Positions 15,523 to 23,557 of a stretch of 26,862 nucleotides of DNA are shown piece by piece (the stretch's first letter is position 1; every line of letters starts with the position of its first letter). Location: assembly GCA_049317725.1 (NCBI GenBank), contig JBMOHS010000034.1, forward strand, positions 1 through 26,862, read 5' to 3'. The notes under the pieces were generated by a model, which ran no database searches, had not been told where the DNA came from, and was given only the letters and a program-made list of their open reading frames with translations. The translations under genes were made by a program, and so were the position numbers. This DNA comes from CAIOZW01 sp049317725 (GTDB lineage Bacteria; Acidobacteriota; Blastocatellia; RBC074).

Positions 15523-16719
15523 TCAGGCAACTTTTGTCTTTGCCTGCTGCATGAGATCGACAAATGACTGAAACAGGTAGGTCGCGTCGAGTGGCCCCGG
15601 CCCTGCCTCTGGATGGTACTGCACCGAGAAAGCCGGGAGGGTTCGATGGCGGAACCCTTCGAGACACCCATCATTGAGATTGCGGTGGGTCAACTCCACC
15701 TGCGCAGGGTCGAGGCTGTCGGGATCGACGGCAAAGCCGTGGTTGTGAGAGGTGATCTCGACGCGCCGCGTCAGCAGATTCTGCACGGGTTGGTTACCTC
15801 CCCGGTGGCCAAACTTCATCTTGTAGGTCCGCCCTCCGAGCGCCAACGCCAGCAACTGATGGCCCAGGCAGATCCCAAAGATGGGAACCTGCCCAAGCAG
15901 GGCCCGAATCGTCGAGACGATCTCGGGCAGCGCGGCGGGATCGCCCGGACCGTTCGAGAGAAAGACCCCGTCCGGCGCCATCGCGAGGACCGTCTCCGCG
16001 GGCGTGCGCGCGGGAACGACCGTCACTTGGCAGCCAAACGCTTCGAGATAGCGAAGGATGTAGTACTTGACGCCAAAGTCATAGGCGACAACGCGGAAGC
16101 GAGTTGCACCCGAAGCGGCTCGTGCGGCGAGTTCGCTCCGCACCGCGTGGAGCGGATCGATGCTTGGTTGCGCAAATGGATTCTGGGTCGAAGCAGGTGC
16201 GACCGGAAGGGGCCAGGAATAGGCCTCCGCACACGTCACCTCGTCCACCAGGTTGCGCCCAAGCATGGAGGGAACGTGGCGAGCCTTCTCCACCAGACGC
16301 GCCTCATCGGTGTCGACGGAGGAGAGGCAGGCCCGCAAGGCCCCCTTCTCCCGGATGTGGCGCACCAACGCGCGTGTATCAATCTCGGAGAGGCCGACGA
16401 TTCCGTGATGGACCAGATAGTCGTCCAAGGACCCGCTCGCGCGCCAGTTGGAGGGAGCCTCGGCATACTCCCGGACGATCAGCCCCTCCGCGAACGGTCG
16501 ACGAGACTCCGCGTCCTCCGGGTTGACTCCATAATTCCCGATCAACGGATAGGTCATGGTGACGATCTGACCCGCGTAGGAGGGATCCGTCAAAATCTCC
16601 TGATACCCCATCAACGACGTGTTGAAGACCAGCTCCCCCAGTCGTTCTCCTTCCGCTCCCCAGGCGCGCCCACGAAACACGCGACCGTCCTCCAGCGCCA
16701 GCATCCCTCTTCTGCTCAT
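15523..16719 (-). CDS. carA: Carbamoyl-phosphate synthase small (glutaminase) subunit
   Basis: A 398-residue glutamine amidotransferase that supplies ammonia to CarB for carbamoyl phosphate, the precursor of pyrimidines and arginine. The N-terminal CPSase_sm domain is intact (LALEDGRVFRGRAWGAEG, then EILTDPSYAGQIVTMTYPLIGNYG). The class I glutaminase domain has SNGPGDP (255-261), the nucleophile Cys284 in FGICLGHQ, and His369/Glu371 in QYHPEAG. The ATG at 16719 is preceded by GGAGGAG. No carB is in the window, so the two subunit genes are separated. The gene lies 77 bases after the Yip1/TPR gene, with a hairpin between them. Confidence 0.96.
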   Translation of the reverse strand: MSRRGMLALEDGRVFRGRAWGAEGERLGELVFNTSLMGYQEILTDPSYAGQIVTMTYPLIGNYGVNPEDAESRRPFAEGLIVREYAEAPSNWRASGSLDDYLVHHGIVGLSEIDTRALVRHIREKGALRACLSSVDTDEARLVEKARHVPSMLGRNLVDEVTCAEAYSWPLPVAPASTQNPFAQPSIDPLHAVRSELAARAASGATRFRVVAYDFGVKYYILRYLEAFGCQVTVVPARTPAETVLAMAPDGVFLSNGPGDPAALPEIVSTIRALLGQVPIFGICLGHQLLALALGGRTYKMKFGHRGGNQPVQNLLTRRVEITSHNHGFAVDPDSLDPAQVELTHRNLNDGCLEGFRHRTLPAFSVQYHPEAGPGPLDATYLFQSFVDLMQQAKTKVA

Positions 16720-16768
16720 GCTCCTCCGTGTGACTGACTAGCCAACTGACTGATGATCCTTCAAGCCC

Positions 16769-16790
16769 CTCCCCCCGGATTTGGGGGGAG
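16769..16790 (-). terminator. GC hairpin between the Yip1/TPR gene and carA
   Basis: A perfect 8-bp stem CTCCCCCC/GGGGGGAG with a 6-nt loop lies just after the Yip1/TPR stop. No T-run follows on the minus strand, so it may be a weak terminator, an RNA-stabilising hairpin or an attenuator upstream of carA. Confidence 0.45.
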
Positions 16791-16796
16791 CGTTTC

Positions 16797-18080
16797 TCAG
16801 CGCCGCCCGCGGAGATACGACTCGGCGAGGGTGCGCCATTCGCGCTCCCGCCTCGATTTGTAGGTCGGAGAGGTCCGGACCGCCTCCAGGCAGGCCAACA
16901 TCTCGGTTTCCGCCTCGACCGTTCGCCCTAACTGATGATAGGTCATCCCGCACCAATATCGCCCCTCGGCGTCCGATGGGCGGGCTTCCAAGAATCGCCC
17001 GAACATCTCGAGCGCGTCACCATACTGACCGGCAGCATAGTAGACCCGGCCGACTTCGCGCCACACCTCCCGCTGGGCATGCGCGGGGTCGCGAGCCAGG
17101 ACCGCCTCGAAGTGGCGCAGAGCGTCGGGGAGCCGGTTCGCCTCCCGCTCCAAGCGGCCCAACTGATACTGGGCGTCAATCTCGCTTGGATCGATCTCGA
17201 CGGCCCGGGTGAAGGACCGGATTGCCTCTGCTCGGTCTCCCCGCTGTTGGTAGAGGAGCCCCAGGTGGTAGTGCGCCGAGGCATCTGCGGGGTTGAGCGT
17301 CGCGGCTTCCAGGCTTCGCCGAAAGGACTCGCGCGATCGGGAGTGGCGCAGAAGATCGTCGACCCGATCCCGCAGCAGAAAGAGCAGCAACAAGAGGAGA
17401 AACGGCGAGGCGCAGATGAACGAGGTCAAGCGCATCACCACGGGCAACGCCAGCAAAGAAGCAAAGGAGAAGAGGCTGATCAAGGCCGCCTTGCCCCAGC
17501 CCGTCTGAAAGAGCACCTGCACGGCCACCACCAACTGGCCGGCCAAGATGCCCCAGCCGAGCAGGAAGAGCCAGCCCAACAGCCCGAAGACCTCGACGCG
17601 TGTCATCTGCCGCGTTTGGAATTGGAGCAGCCCAAGGAGCGGCAGCAAGATCCAGATCGCCAAATTGCCCGCAGTCAAGACGACCGAGAGGGTCGAGGCA
17701 TAGTCCTGCCGGAGAAGAACCGCCACCCGCAGCTCCTTGTCGACCCATCCGACCAGGAGCAGGAGCGTGGGGGTCAAGACGACCGCAACAAACAAGACGA
17801 GCATCCCCGCACTCGGGATCGCGTCAAAGAGAATTGTCCCGATTGTCCAGGGAAAGCCACCCGCCAGCCCTCGACCTATCCGCGGCCGAATCCAGATCCC
17901 CTCCCCCATCTGGAGCGTCAAGGCCGCGCGTTGAACCCGCTCGACGAGGATCATCAGCAGGGTCGCTGATCCCAGGGCCACCAAGAGGGCCTGCCCGACC
18001 GGTGCCTGATCCCGGACATTCCGATAGACCCCTTGGGGATCCCAGAAGAGCCGAATCACATTGCCCAAGTAGCTCACCAT
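16797..18080 (-). CDS. Yip1-like membrane protein fused to TPR domain
   Basis: A 427-residue protein in two halves. Residues 1 to about 240 contain five or six hydrophobic helices and begin with the pattern typical of bacterial Yip1-domain proteins (a short amphipathic start with LFWDPQGVYRNVRD, then membrane helices). Residues about 250-400 are TPR units, for example AHYHLGLLYQQRGDRAEAI at 269-287 and AQYQLGRLEREANRLPDALR at 303-322. It is probably an inner-membrane scaffold; the partner is unknown. The gene lies between lepB and carA on the same strand, 199 bases after lepB with a hairpin in between. The initiator ATG is the first in the frame after that gap. Confidence 0.75.
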   Translation of the reverse strand: MVSYLGNVIRLFWDPQGVYRNVRDQAPVGQALLVALGSATLLMILVERVQRAALTLQMGEGIWIRPRIGRGLAGGFPWTIGTILFDAIPSAGMLVLFVAVVLTPTLLLLVGWVDKELRVAVLLRQDYASTLSVVLTAGNLAIWILLPLLGLLQFQTRQMTRVEVFGLLGWLFLLGWGILAGQLVVAVQVLFQTGWGKAALISLFSFASLLALPVVMRLTSFICASPFLLLLLLFLLRDRVDDLLRHSRSRESFRRSLEAATLNPADASAHYHLGLLYQQRGDRAEAIRSFTRAVEIDPSEIDAQYQLGRLEREANRLPDALRHFEAVLARDPAHAQREVWREVGRVYYAAGQYGDALEMFGRFLEARPSDAEGRYWCGMTYHQLGRTVEAETEMLACLEAVRTSPTYKSRREREWRTLAESYLRGRR

Positions 18081-18165
18081 CTCGTCGCCACCATTTCCGT
18101 CGTCCCACAGGGGCGCTTCCAGATCGACCTTCGCGGATCACGCCGTCACTCTGCCTGATACCCAA

Positions 18166-18196
18166 AGGCGCGGAGAGCACTTTGCCATCCGCGCCT
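18166..18196 (-). terminator. Hairpin downstream of lepB (possible terminator)
   Basis: AGGCGCGGA and TCCGCGCCT form a perfect 9-bp stem with a 13-nt loop, about 85 bases past the lepB stop. On the minus strand it is followed by TTTGGG, a short T-run. The rest of the 199-bp gap holds nothing I can name. Confidence 0.5.
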
Positions 18197-18279
18197 GCCT
18201 TGCTGCTTCGCTTGGTTGATCGACCACTCTTCCCCAATCAGGGGTCCACTGTCCAGCCAGACACTCCAATCAATGGCCT

Positions 18280-18930
18280 TCAATCGATCGCCCCGACCCG
18301 CTCAAAGGGCAGAAAGGGGTAGTAGCGAAAGACCGCCTTGCCGTAGATGTACTTTTCGGGGACGAGCCCCCAGCTCCGGCTGTCGCTGCTGTTGTTGCGA
18401 TTGTCGCCCATGACAAAGTAGTGGTGAGCGTTGACATCGACCGGGGTCGGCGTCGAGTCGCGGGAGAGGTAGTCCTCATCGAGATAGGTCTCTTCGATCC
18501 GCTCATCATTGACATAGAGACGACCATCGAGGATCTCGATCCGTTCTCCCGGCAAGCCGACGACGCGCTTGATATACGACTTCGAGGGGTCGTTCGGATA
18601 GAGAAGAACGACGATGTCTCCTCGCTTGATCGGTTCGCGATCTCCCAGCCACTCGCGGAGGGGGTAGAGAAACTTGTTGACAAAGATCCGATCCTGGTCG
18701 TGAAGGCGGGGCATCATGCTCTGCCCCTCAACCCGGACAGGCTGGATGACGAAGACGACAATCAGGACCGCCACCACCCCGGCAAAGAGAATGTCACGGA
18801 AGAGGATCCGCAATTCGCGCCAGAGCCCACCTCGACGAGGAGCATATCCTCGCAGCGTCGAGAGGTCCTCGATGACCTCGATGTCCCCGTCATCTTCCGG
18901 GGAGATGCCTAGTTGCTCCTGACGTTTCAT
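18280..18930 (-). CDS. lepB: Signal peptidase I
   Basis: A 216-residue inner-membrane serine protease that removes signal peptides from exported proteins. An acidic cytoplasmic N-terminus of about 45 residues precedes one membrane helix (about 47-63). Box B holds the catalytic serine in VEGQSMMP (Ser71), box D the catalytic lysine in YIKRVVGLPGE (Lys121), and box E is GDNRNNSSDSR (175-185). An ORF extends to 19326, but the ATG at 18930 is chosen because the extra part has no conserved sequence and spans the predicted promoter. A GGAG lies very close (one base) to the ATG, so the start is not certain to a few codons. A good sigma70-type promoter lies about 80 bases upstream. Confidence 0.93.
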   Translation of the reverse strand: MKRQEQLGISPEDDGDIEVIEDLSTLRGYAPRRGGLWRELRILFRDILFAGVVAVLIVVFVIQPVRVEGQSMMPRLHDQDRIFVNKFLYPLREWLGDREPIKRGDIVVLLYPNDPSKSYIKRVVGLPGERIEILDGRLYVNDERIEETYLDEDYLSRDSTPTPVDVNAHHYFVMGDNRNNSSDSRSWGLVPEKYIYGKAVFRYYPFLPFERVGAID

Positions 18931-19009
18931 ACTCCAACCAAATCCAGATTCAACCGTTCCACTGGCGTTCCAGCGAGCTGCAAGAAGACCCCGAGACAAA
19001 CAATCGAAA

Positions 19010-19038
19010 AAGATAGTACTCGCCCTCTTCCTTGTCAA
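19010..19038 (-). promoter_or_regulatory. lepB: Sigma70-type promoter for lepB
   Basis: On the minus strand a consensus -35 TTGACA (19038-19033) is followed by a 17-nt spacer and a -10 TATCTT (19015-19010). This gives a leader of about 70 nt before the lepB ATG. Confidence 0.6.
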
Positions 19039-19166
19039 TCGACCCACGCCTCGCGCGGGGTGTGGCGGAGACGGCGGAGCGGAGCGTGCCAAGCAGAGCT
19101 GGCAAGGGAAAGGAGACGGACGTGAGCTGGTCAAGTCCGTTCGCCTCATCATCGTTGATCGCCCGG

Positions 19167-19448
19167 TCAGTGACGAATGGTCCCTTGCAGAGTCGTATCG
19201 ATCTGGGTCTGCATCCCCCCCCCAAAGAGGAATGCCTCCATGTTCTGAATCAAGAACTGCTGGTGCTCGGGGTTGATCGGGCTCAATCCGTAGTGGTTGA
19301 TCAACTGATTCTGCGCCGCCAACCAAGCCTTCCAGCAGGCTTGGCAGACTTGGTCGTGGATCTTCTTGCCAAGTGGGCTGCCGAAGGGCGGCTTCTCAAG
19401 TCCGGGAAGCTTCTGCCCACACCGCACACAGTGGATTACGTTTGCCAT
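19167..19448 (-). CDS. YggX-family Fe(II)-trafficking protein with tetracysteine site
   Basis: A 93-residue protein. The body matches the Iron_traffic (YggX) family: LGKKIHDQVCQACWKAWLAA aligns with the LGKRIYNEIS...AWAQW region of E. coli YggX, and NPEHQQFLIQNMEAFLFG with NAEHRKLLEQEMVNFLFEG. YggX is linked to iron-sulfur cluster protection and Fe(II) handling. This version has four cysteines, Cys7-x2-Cys10 and Cys35-x2-Cys38, where E. coli has only Cys7; the spacing resembles rubredoxin or zinc-ribbon sites, so Fe or Zn binding is likely. The ATG at 19448 has AGGAG five bases upstream, and this motif overlaps the end of the ferritin-like gene, whose stop is two bases before the ATG. The two are surely co-transcribed. 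Confidence 0.8.
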   Translation of the reverse strand: MANVIHCVRCGQKLPGLEKPPFGSPLGKKIHDQVCQACWKAWLAAQNQLINHYGLSPINPEHQQFLIQNMEAFLFGGGMQTQIDTTLQGTIRH

Positions 19449-19450
19449 AT

Positions 19451-19954
19451 TCACTCCTTTTGGTGCCGGGTTTGGGAAGTGGTCAACTTCTCCAACTCAT
19501 CGACGTGAAGCTGCTCATCACGAATGACATCCTCGAGCCAAAAACGGAGAGCCAGCCGCCCTTCAGCGGCCTCCCAGGCACGGATGTAGGCGTCGAGGGC
19601 TTCCCGCTCCAGCGCCAGATCGGCCAGCAGCATCTCGTCCAAGTGATGGGCTTCACGGATCATCGCTGGCGTCGTCGTCGGAGTCCCGCCCAGGGAAACG
19701 ATCTTGTTACCCAAATTCTGCGCGTGAAGATGGGCCTCATTGCTCGAAGTGGCGAAGAACGGCGCAAAATCCTGTCGATCCTCCCCCTTGAGGAGGCACG
19801 ATTGCTGGAGATATTGGATCAGCCCCGCATACTCCAGCGAAAGCGCGTGGTTGAGGCGCGCGAGAAGCTCGCCGACTGCGGAATCATTGGCTTTGGATTT
19901 TGCCCGGCTGGGAGAAACATCTTGAACACGTTGCTGCTTGCCATTTTTTTTCAT
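19451..19954 (-). CDS. Ferritin-like (bacterioferritin/Dps-type) protein
   Basis: A 167-residue four-helix-bundle protein. A basic, probably disordered start of about 25 residues precedes the helices. Likely di-iron ligands follow the ferritin pattern: Glu41 in LSLEYAGLIQYL, Glu73/His76 in NEAHLH, Glu117 in LALEREAL and Glu147/His150 in RDEQLH. The segment LGNKIVSLGGTPTTTP is the usual bacterioferritin/Dps-like turn. A role in iron storage or peroxide detoxification is likely. The closest named subfamily is not clear, and no heme-binding methionine is obvious. It is the first gene of a two-gene unit with the YggX-like gene and has a predicted promoter about 60 bases upstream. Confidence 0.82.
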   Translation of the reverse strand: MKKNGKQQRVQDVSPSRAKSKANDSAVGELLARLNHALSLEYAGLIQYLQQSCLLKGEDRQDFAPFFATSSNEAHLHAQNLGNKIVSLGGTPTTTPAMIREAHHLDEMLLADLALEREALDAYIRAWEAAEGRLALRFWLEDVIRDEQLHVDELEKLTTSQTRHQKE

Positions 19955-20012
19955 CTAAGGAACCCCAAATAACTCCGAATAATGGCCCTGAAAATGGTAA
20001 AAATCCTCCTTG

Positions 20013-20041
20013 ATGATAGGGAAAGAACCCCAGAGAAGCAA
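20013..20041 (-). promoter_or_regulatory. Candidate promoter for the ferritin-yggX unit
   Basis: On the minus strand TTGCTT (20041-20036), a 17-nt spacer and TATCAT (20018-20013) resemble a sigma70 promoter with a strong -10 and a poor -35 (three of six matches). A weak -35 fits an activator-dependent promoter, but no operator was recognised. Confidence 0.45.
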
Positions 20042-20066
20042 CCGATCTCTTCCTGGAATTGGTCGA

Positions 20067-20090
20067 GGGGGGAGGGGGGCGGAGGGGAGG
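20067..20090 (+). other. G-rich tract in the ferritin/typA divergent region
   Basis: Twenty of 24 bases are G on the plus strand, in runs of 6, 6, 2, 4 and 2. It lies about 85 bases before the typA ATG and 26 bases upstream of the predicted ferritin -35. G-quadruplex formation is possible. Confidence 0.55.
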
Positions 20091-20173
20091 TGACTGGCGC
20101 GAAGGCCGCGCATGCGGTACCATCTGATTTACTGACCTAATGTTCCGCTAGAAAACGAGATGCCAACCGCTTT

Positions 20174-22000
20174 ATGAAGACAGCGACACCTGACCGTCCG
20201 GACCTGCGAAATATCGCCATCATTGCCCACGTCGATCATGGAAAGACGACCCTCGTCGATGTGATGCTCAAACAATCAGGACTCTTCCGCACGAATGAGC
20301 GCATCGTCGAACGGGTCATGGATTCGATGGATCTCGAACGGGAACGCGGGATCACCATCATGGCCAAGAATACGTCAGTCCGGTATGGGGGGACGAAGAT
20401 CAATATTCTCGATACCCCAGGACACTCCGACTTCGGCGGCGAGGTCGAACGGGTGCTCAAGCTGGCAGATGGGGTCGTGCTCCTCGTCGACGCCTCGGAA
20501 GGGCCCCTTCCACAAACGCGCTACGTGCTCTCGAAAGCCCTGGAGCAGAAGTTGCCGGTGGTGGTCGTCATCAACAAGATCGATCGCCAAGACGCGCGAC
20601 CGGAAGAGGTCGTCAACGAGGTCTACGACCTCTTCATCGACCTCGACGCCAATGACGAGCAGATCGATTTTCCGATCCTCTACGCAATCTCGCGGGATGG
20701 TATCGCCAAGCACGAGCTGTCGCACGAGAGCACCGACCTGCGGCCGCTCTTCGAGCAGATCCTCCAGACCATCCCCGCCCCCGCAGGAGATGACACAGCC
20801 CCCCTCCAAGTGCTGGTGGCCAATCTCGATTACAGTGAGTACGTCGGGCGGCTCGCCATCGGACGAGTCTTCAACGGGCAGGTATCCGTCGGGGATCAAG
20901 TGAGTGTCTGCCAGCACGATGGAACGCTCAGCCGCACGAAGATCACCCAGCTCTACACCTTCGAGGGATTGAAGCAGGTCCCGATCGAGACGGCACCGGC
21001 CGGGGATATCATCGCCATTGCCGGGATCGAAGGGATCAACATCGGGGACACGATCGCGTCGGCGACGGATCCGCGCCCCTTGCCACGCATCGTCGTCGAT
21101 GAGCCGACCATCTCGATGATCTTCGGGGTCAACACCTCGCCCTTCGCTGGCAAGGACGGCCAGCACGTCACCTCCCGGAAGTTGCGGGAGCGGCTCGACA
21201 AGGAGCTGCTCAGCAACGTCGCGATCCGGGTCGAAGAGACCGACTCGGCCGACAGCTTCCGGGTCTCCGGACGCGGCGAGCTGCAACTGGCAATCCTCAT
21301 CGAGCAGATGCGGCGCGAAGGGTATGAGATGCAGGTCTCCCGCCCTCAAGTCGTTACCCAGAAGATCGACGGTGTCCTTCACGAGCCGATCGAGATTGCG
21401 GTGATCGACGTTCCGGATCAGTTCATCGGAGTCGTCACCGAAGCGATGGGACGGCGCAAAGGGACCATGACCAAGATGATCAATCACGGTCACGGCCGGG
21501 TCCGGATGGAGTTCGAGATCCCGTCACGCGGCCTGATCGGCTTCCGCAACGAGTTCCTCACCGAGACAAAAGGAACGGGTCTGCTCAACACGCTCTTCCT
21601 TCGTTGGGGCCCTTGGCAAGGCGAGCTGGCCGGCAGAGGAACGGGCAGCCTGGTCGCCGATCGCCCCGGAGAAGCGACCGCCTACGCAATCTACAACCTC
21701 CAGGAACGCGGGGAACTCTTTGCCAAACCGGGAACCCAGGTCTACGAGGGGATGATCGTCGGGGAGAACTCACGCGATGTCGACCTCGATGTCAACATCA
21801 TCCGTGAAAAGAAGCTGACCAACATGCGGGCCTCGACTGCGGACGAGGCCCTGCGACTCGTCCCCGTTCGCGAACTGACCCTCGAGCAGGCGATCGAGTA
21901 CATCGCCGATGACGAGCTGGTCGAGGTGACCCCGCGCTCCATCCGGATGCGCAAGAAGGTCCTTCCGGCTAACCAGCGACCCAAAGCACGCAAGGACTGA
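20174..22000 (+). CDS. typA: Translational GTPase TypA/BipA
   Basis: A 608-residue ribosome-associated GTPase of the EF-G family that helps 50S assembly and stress or low-temperature adaptation. The G domain has AHVDHGKTT (P-loop, residues 18-26), RGITI (switch I), DTPGHSDFGGEVERVL (switch II) and NKIDRQDARPEEV (G4). Domain II, the EF-G-like domains III and V, and the TypA-specific C-terminal domain (GRGTGSLVADRPGEATAYA, then TNMRASTADEALRL) are all present, and the length is standard. No Shine-Dalgarno is visible upstream of the ATG at 20174. The gene stands alone and ends at a strong terminator shared with guaB. Confidence 0.97.
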   Translation: MKTATPDRPDLRNIAIIAHVDHGKTTLVDVMLKQSGLFRTNERIVERVMDSMDLERERGITIMAKNTSVRYGGTKINILDTPGHSDFGGEVERVLKLADGVVLLVDASEGPLPQTRYVLSKALEQKLPVVVVINKIDRQDARPEEVVNEVYDLFIDLDANDEQIDFPILYAISRDGIAKHELSHESTDLRPLFEQILQTIPAPAGDDTAPLQVLVANLDYSEYVGRLAIGRVFNGQVSVGDQVSVCQHDGTLSRTKITQLYTFEGLKQVPIETAPAGDIIAIAGIEGINIGDTIASATDPRPLPRIVVDEPTISMIFGVNTSPFAGKDGQHVTSRKLRERLDKELLSNVAIRVEETDSADSFRVSGRGELQLAILIEQMRREGYEMQVSRPQVVTQKIDGVLHEPIEIAVIDVPDQFIGVVTEAMGRRKGTMTKMINHGHGRVRMEFEIPSRGLIGFRNEFLTETKGTGLLNTLFLRWGPWQGELAGRGTGSLVADRPGEATAYAIYNLQERGELFAKPGTQVYEGMIVGENSRDVDLDVNIIREKKLTNMRASTADEALRLVPVRELTLEQAIEYIADDELVEVTPRSIRMRKKVLPANQRPKARKD

Positions 22001-22028
22001 GCCGGATCCATCGGCTTCCGAAAACGGC

Positions 22029-22064
22029 GAGGGGGAGAGTGGACGACCATCCATTCTCCCCCTC
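22029..22064. terminator. Strong stem-loop between convergent typA and guaB
   Basis: A 15-bp stem (ten GC-rich pairs, then five including one G:T) with a 6-nt loop lies 28 bases after the typA stop and 20 bases after the guaB stop. The plus-strand side is followed by a T-rich stretch and the minus-strand side by CGCCGTTTTC, so it probably ends both transcripts. Confidence 0.8.
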
Positions 22065-22084
22065 TTCTGCTTGCTTGACGTTCT

Positions 22085-23551
22085 CTATTCGACGCGGTAG
22101 TTGGGGGCTTCCTTGGTAATGATCACATCGTGAACGTGCGACTCCTTGAGGCTCGCGGCGGTGATCTTCATGAAGCGGGCCTGTTGCTGCAGCTCGGCGA
22201 TTGTACGGCAGCCGGTGTAGCCCATTCCAGCGCGCAACCCACCGACCAACTGGCCGATCAGCCCGGCGAGAGAGCCTTTGTGGGTGACGCGTCCCTCGAT
22301 CCCCTCTGGGACGAGCTTGGACTCCATCGCCTCGGACTCCTGGCCATAGCGATCCTTGCTCCCCTCCTTCATCGCGGAGAGGGAGCCCATCCCGCGATAC
22401 CCTTTGAAGCTGCGTCCCTGGTAGAGAATGATCTCTCCAGGAGACTCGTCCGTTCCCGCCAGCAGGGATCCGATCATGACGACGTCGGCACCCGCAGCGA
22501 TCGCCTTGGTGATGTCGCCCGAGTACTTGATGCCACCGTCGGCAATGATCGGCACGTCACTCCCAGCCGCCCCTCGGACTGCCTCGGTGATCGCGGTGAT
22601 CTGGGGAACTCCAGCACCACTGACGACGCGGGTCGTGCAGATCGAGCCGGGTCCGATCCCGACTTTGACCGCGTCAACACCGGCGGTGATGAGGGCACGC
22701 GCGCCTTCCGCCGTCGCGACATTTCCGGCAATGAGATCGATCTCGGGAAAGCGCTGTTTGACGACGCGGACCGCCTCGATCACCCTGGAACTGTGGCCGT
22801 GCGCGGTATCGATAACCAAGACATCGACGCGGGCCCGGACCAACTCCGCGGCGCGTTCGAGATAGTCCCCGGTCGCGCCGATCGCTGCCGCCACCCGCAA
22901 ACGGCCATACTCGTCCTTGGCGGCCTGCGGATAGCGAATCGCCTTCTGGATATCCTTGACCGTGATCAGCCCCTTCAACTTGTACTGATCGTCGACGACC
23001 AGCAGCTTCTCGACGCGGTGCTGCTGCAGGATCCCTTCGGCTTCGCGAAGGGTCGTCCCGACCGGAACGGTGATCAGGTGATCCTTGGTCATGACCTCAG
23101 AGAGAGGCAGGTCGAGACGGGTCTCGAAGCGAAGATCACGATTGGTGAGGATTCCGACCAGCCGACCATCCTCCTGGACGATCGGGACACCGGAGATCTT
23201 GTACCGCTTCATCAGTTCAAGGGCTTCCCGAATCTTCCGGTCCGGAGTCATCGTCACCGGGTCGACGATCATCCCCGACTCGGATCGTTTGACCTTGTCG
23301 ACTTCGTCGTGTTGCGCCGCAATCGAGAAGTTCTTGTGAATGACACCGAGTCCGCCTTGCTGGGCAATGGCAATGGCCATGGGCGCCTCGGTGACGGTAT
23401 CCATCGCCGAGCTGGTCACCGGAATGTTGAGCCGGATATGTCGGGTCAGTCGGGTCGAGACGTCCGTCTCGGTCGGAAGGACATCCGAGAAGGCAGGGAT
23501 CAGGAGCACATCATCAAAAGTCAGGGCTTCGAGCAGGGGTTCCGTCAACAT
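22085..23551 (-). CDS. guaB: Inosine-5'-monophosphate dehydrogenase
   Basis: A 488-residue enzyme that oxidises IMP to XMP with NAD+, the rate-limiting step of GMP synthesis. The catalytic barrel is complete: LTFDDVLLIP near the N-terminus, PVTSSAMDTVTE, the catalytic loop GPGSICTTR with Cys305, and DGGIKYSGDITKAIAAGADVVM. Two CBS domains occupy about residues 95-205 (regulatory nucleotide-binding module). The flap motif EGIEGRV is present. The ATG at 23551 is chosen over a TTG two codons upstream; no clear ribosome binding site is seen. The gene begins six bases after the rodZ-like stop, so the pair is co-transcribed. Confidence 0.97.
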   Translation of the reverse strand: MLTEPLLEALTFDDVLLIPAFSDVLPTETDVSTRLTRHIRLNIPVTSSAMDTVTEAPMAIAIAQQGGLGVIHKNFSIAAQHDEVDKVKRSESGMIVDPVTMTPDRKIREALELMKRYKISGVPIVQEDGRLVGILTNRDLRFETRLDLPLSEVMTKDHLITVPVGTTLREAEGILQQHRVEKLLVVDDQYKLKGLITVKDIQKAIRYPQAAKDEYGRLRVAAAIGATGDYLERAAELVRARVDVLVIDTAHGHSSRVIEAVRVVKQRFPEIDLIAGNVATAEGARALITAGVDAVKVGIGPGSICTTRVVSGAGVPQITAITEAVRGAAGSDVPIIADGGIKYSGDITKAIAAGADVVMIGSLLAGTDESPGEIILYQGRSFKGYRGMGSLSAMKEGSKDRYGQESEAMESKLVPEGIEGRVTHKGSLAGLIGQLVGGLRAGMGYTGCRTIAELQQQARFMKITAASLKESHVHDVIITKEAPNYRVE

Positions 23552-23557
23552 AGACAA

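Noticed and set aside
15613..16737. A 374-residue plus-strand ORF opposite carA
   Set aside because: CarA is complete and conserved on the other strand; this reading frame shows no motif.
16935..17969. A 344-residue plus-strand ORF opposite the Yip1/TPR gene
   Set aside because: The product is a Gln/Asp/Arg-rich low-complexity shadow of helical repeats on the other strand.
19044..19065. Hairpin CCACGCC/GGTGTGG as a terminator of the ferritin-yggX unit
   Set aside because: The stem contains a G:T pair, no T-run follows on the minus strand, and it lies just upstream of the predicted lepB promoter; the support is too weak for a feature.
20375..21493. A 372-residue minus-strand ORF inside typA
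   Set aside because: It lies wholly within the conserved TypA coding sequence, and its Asp/Leu-rich product looks like no known protein.
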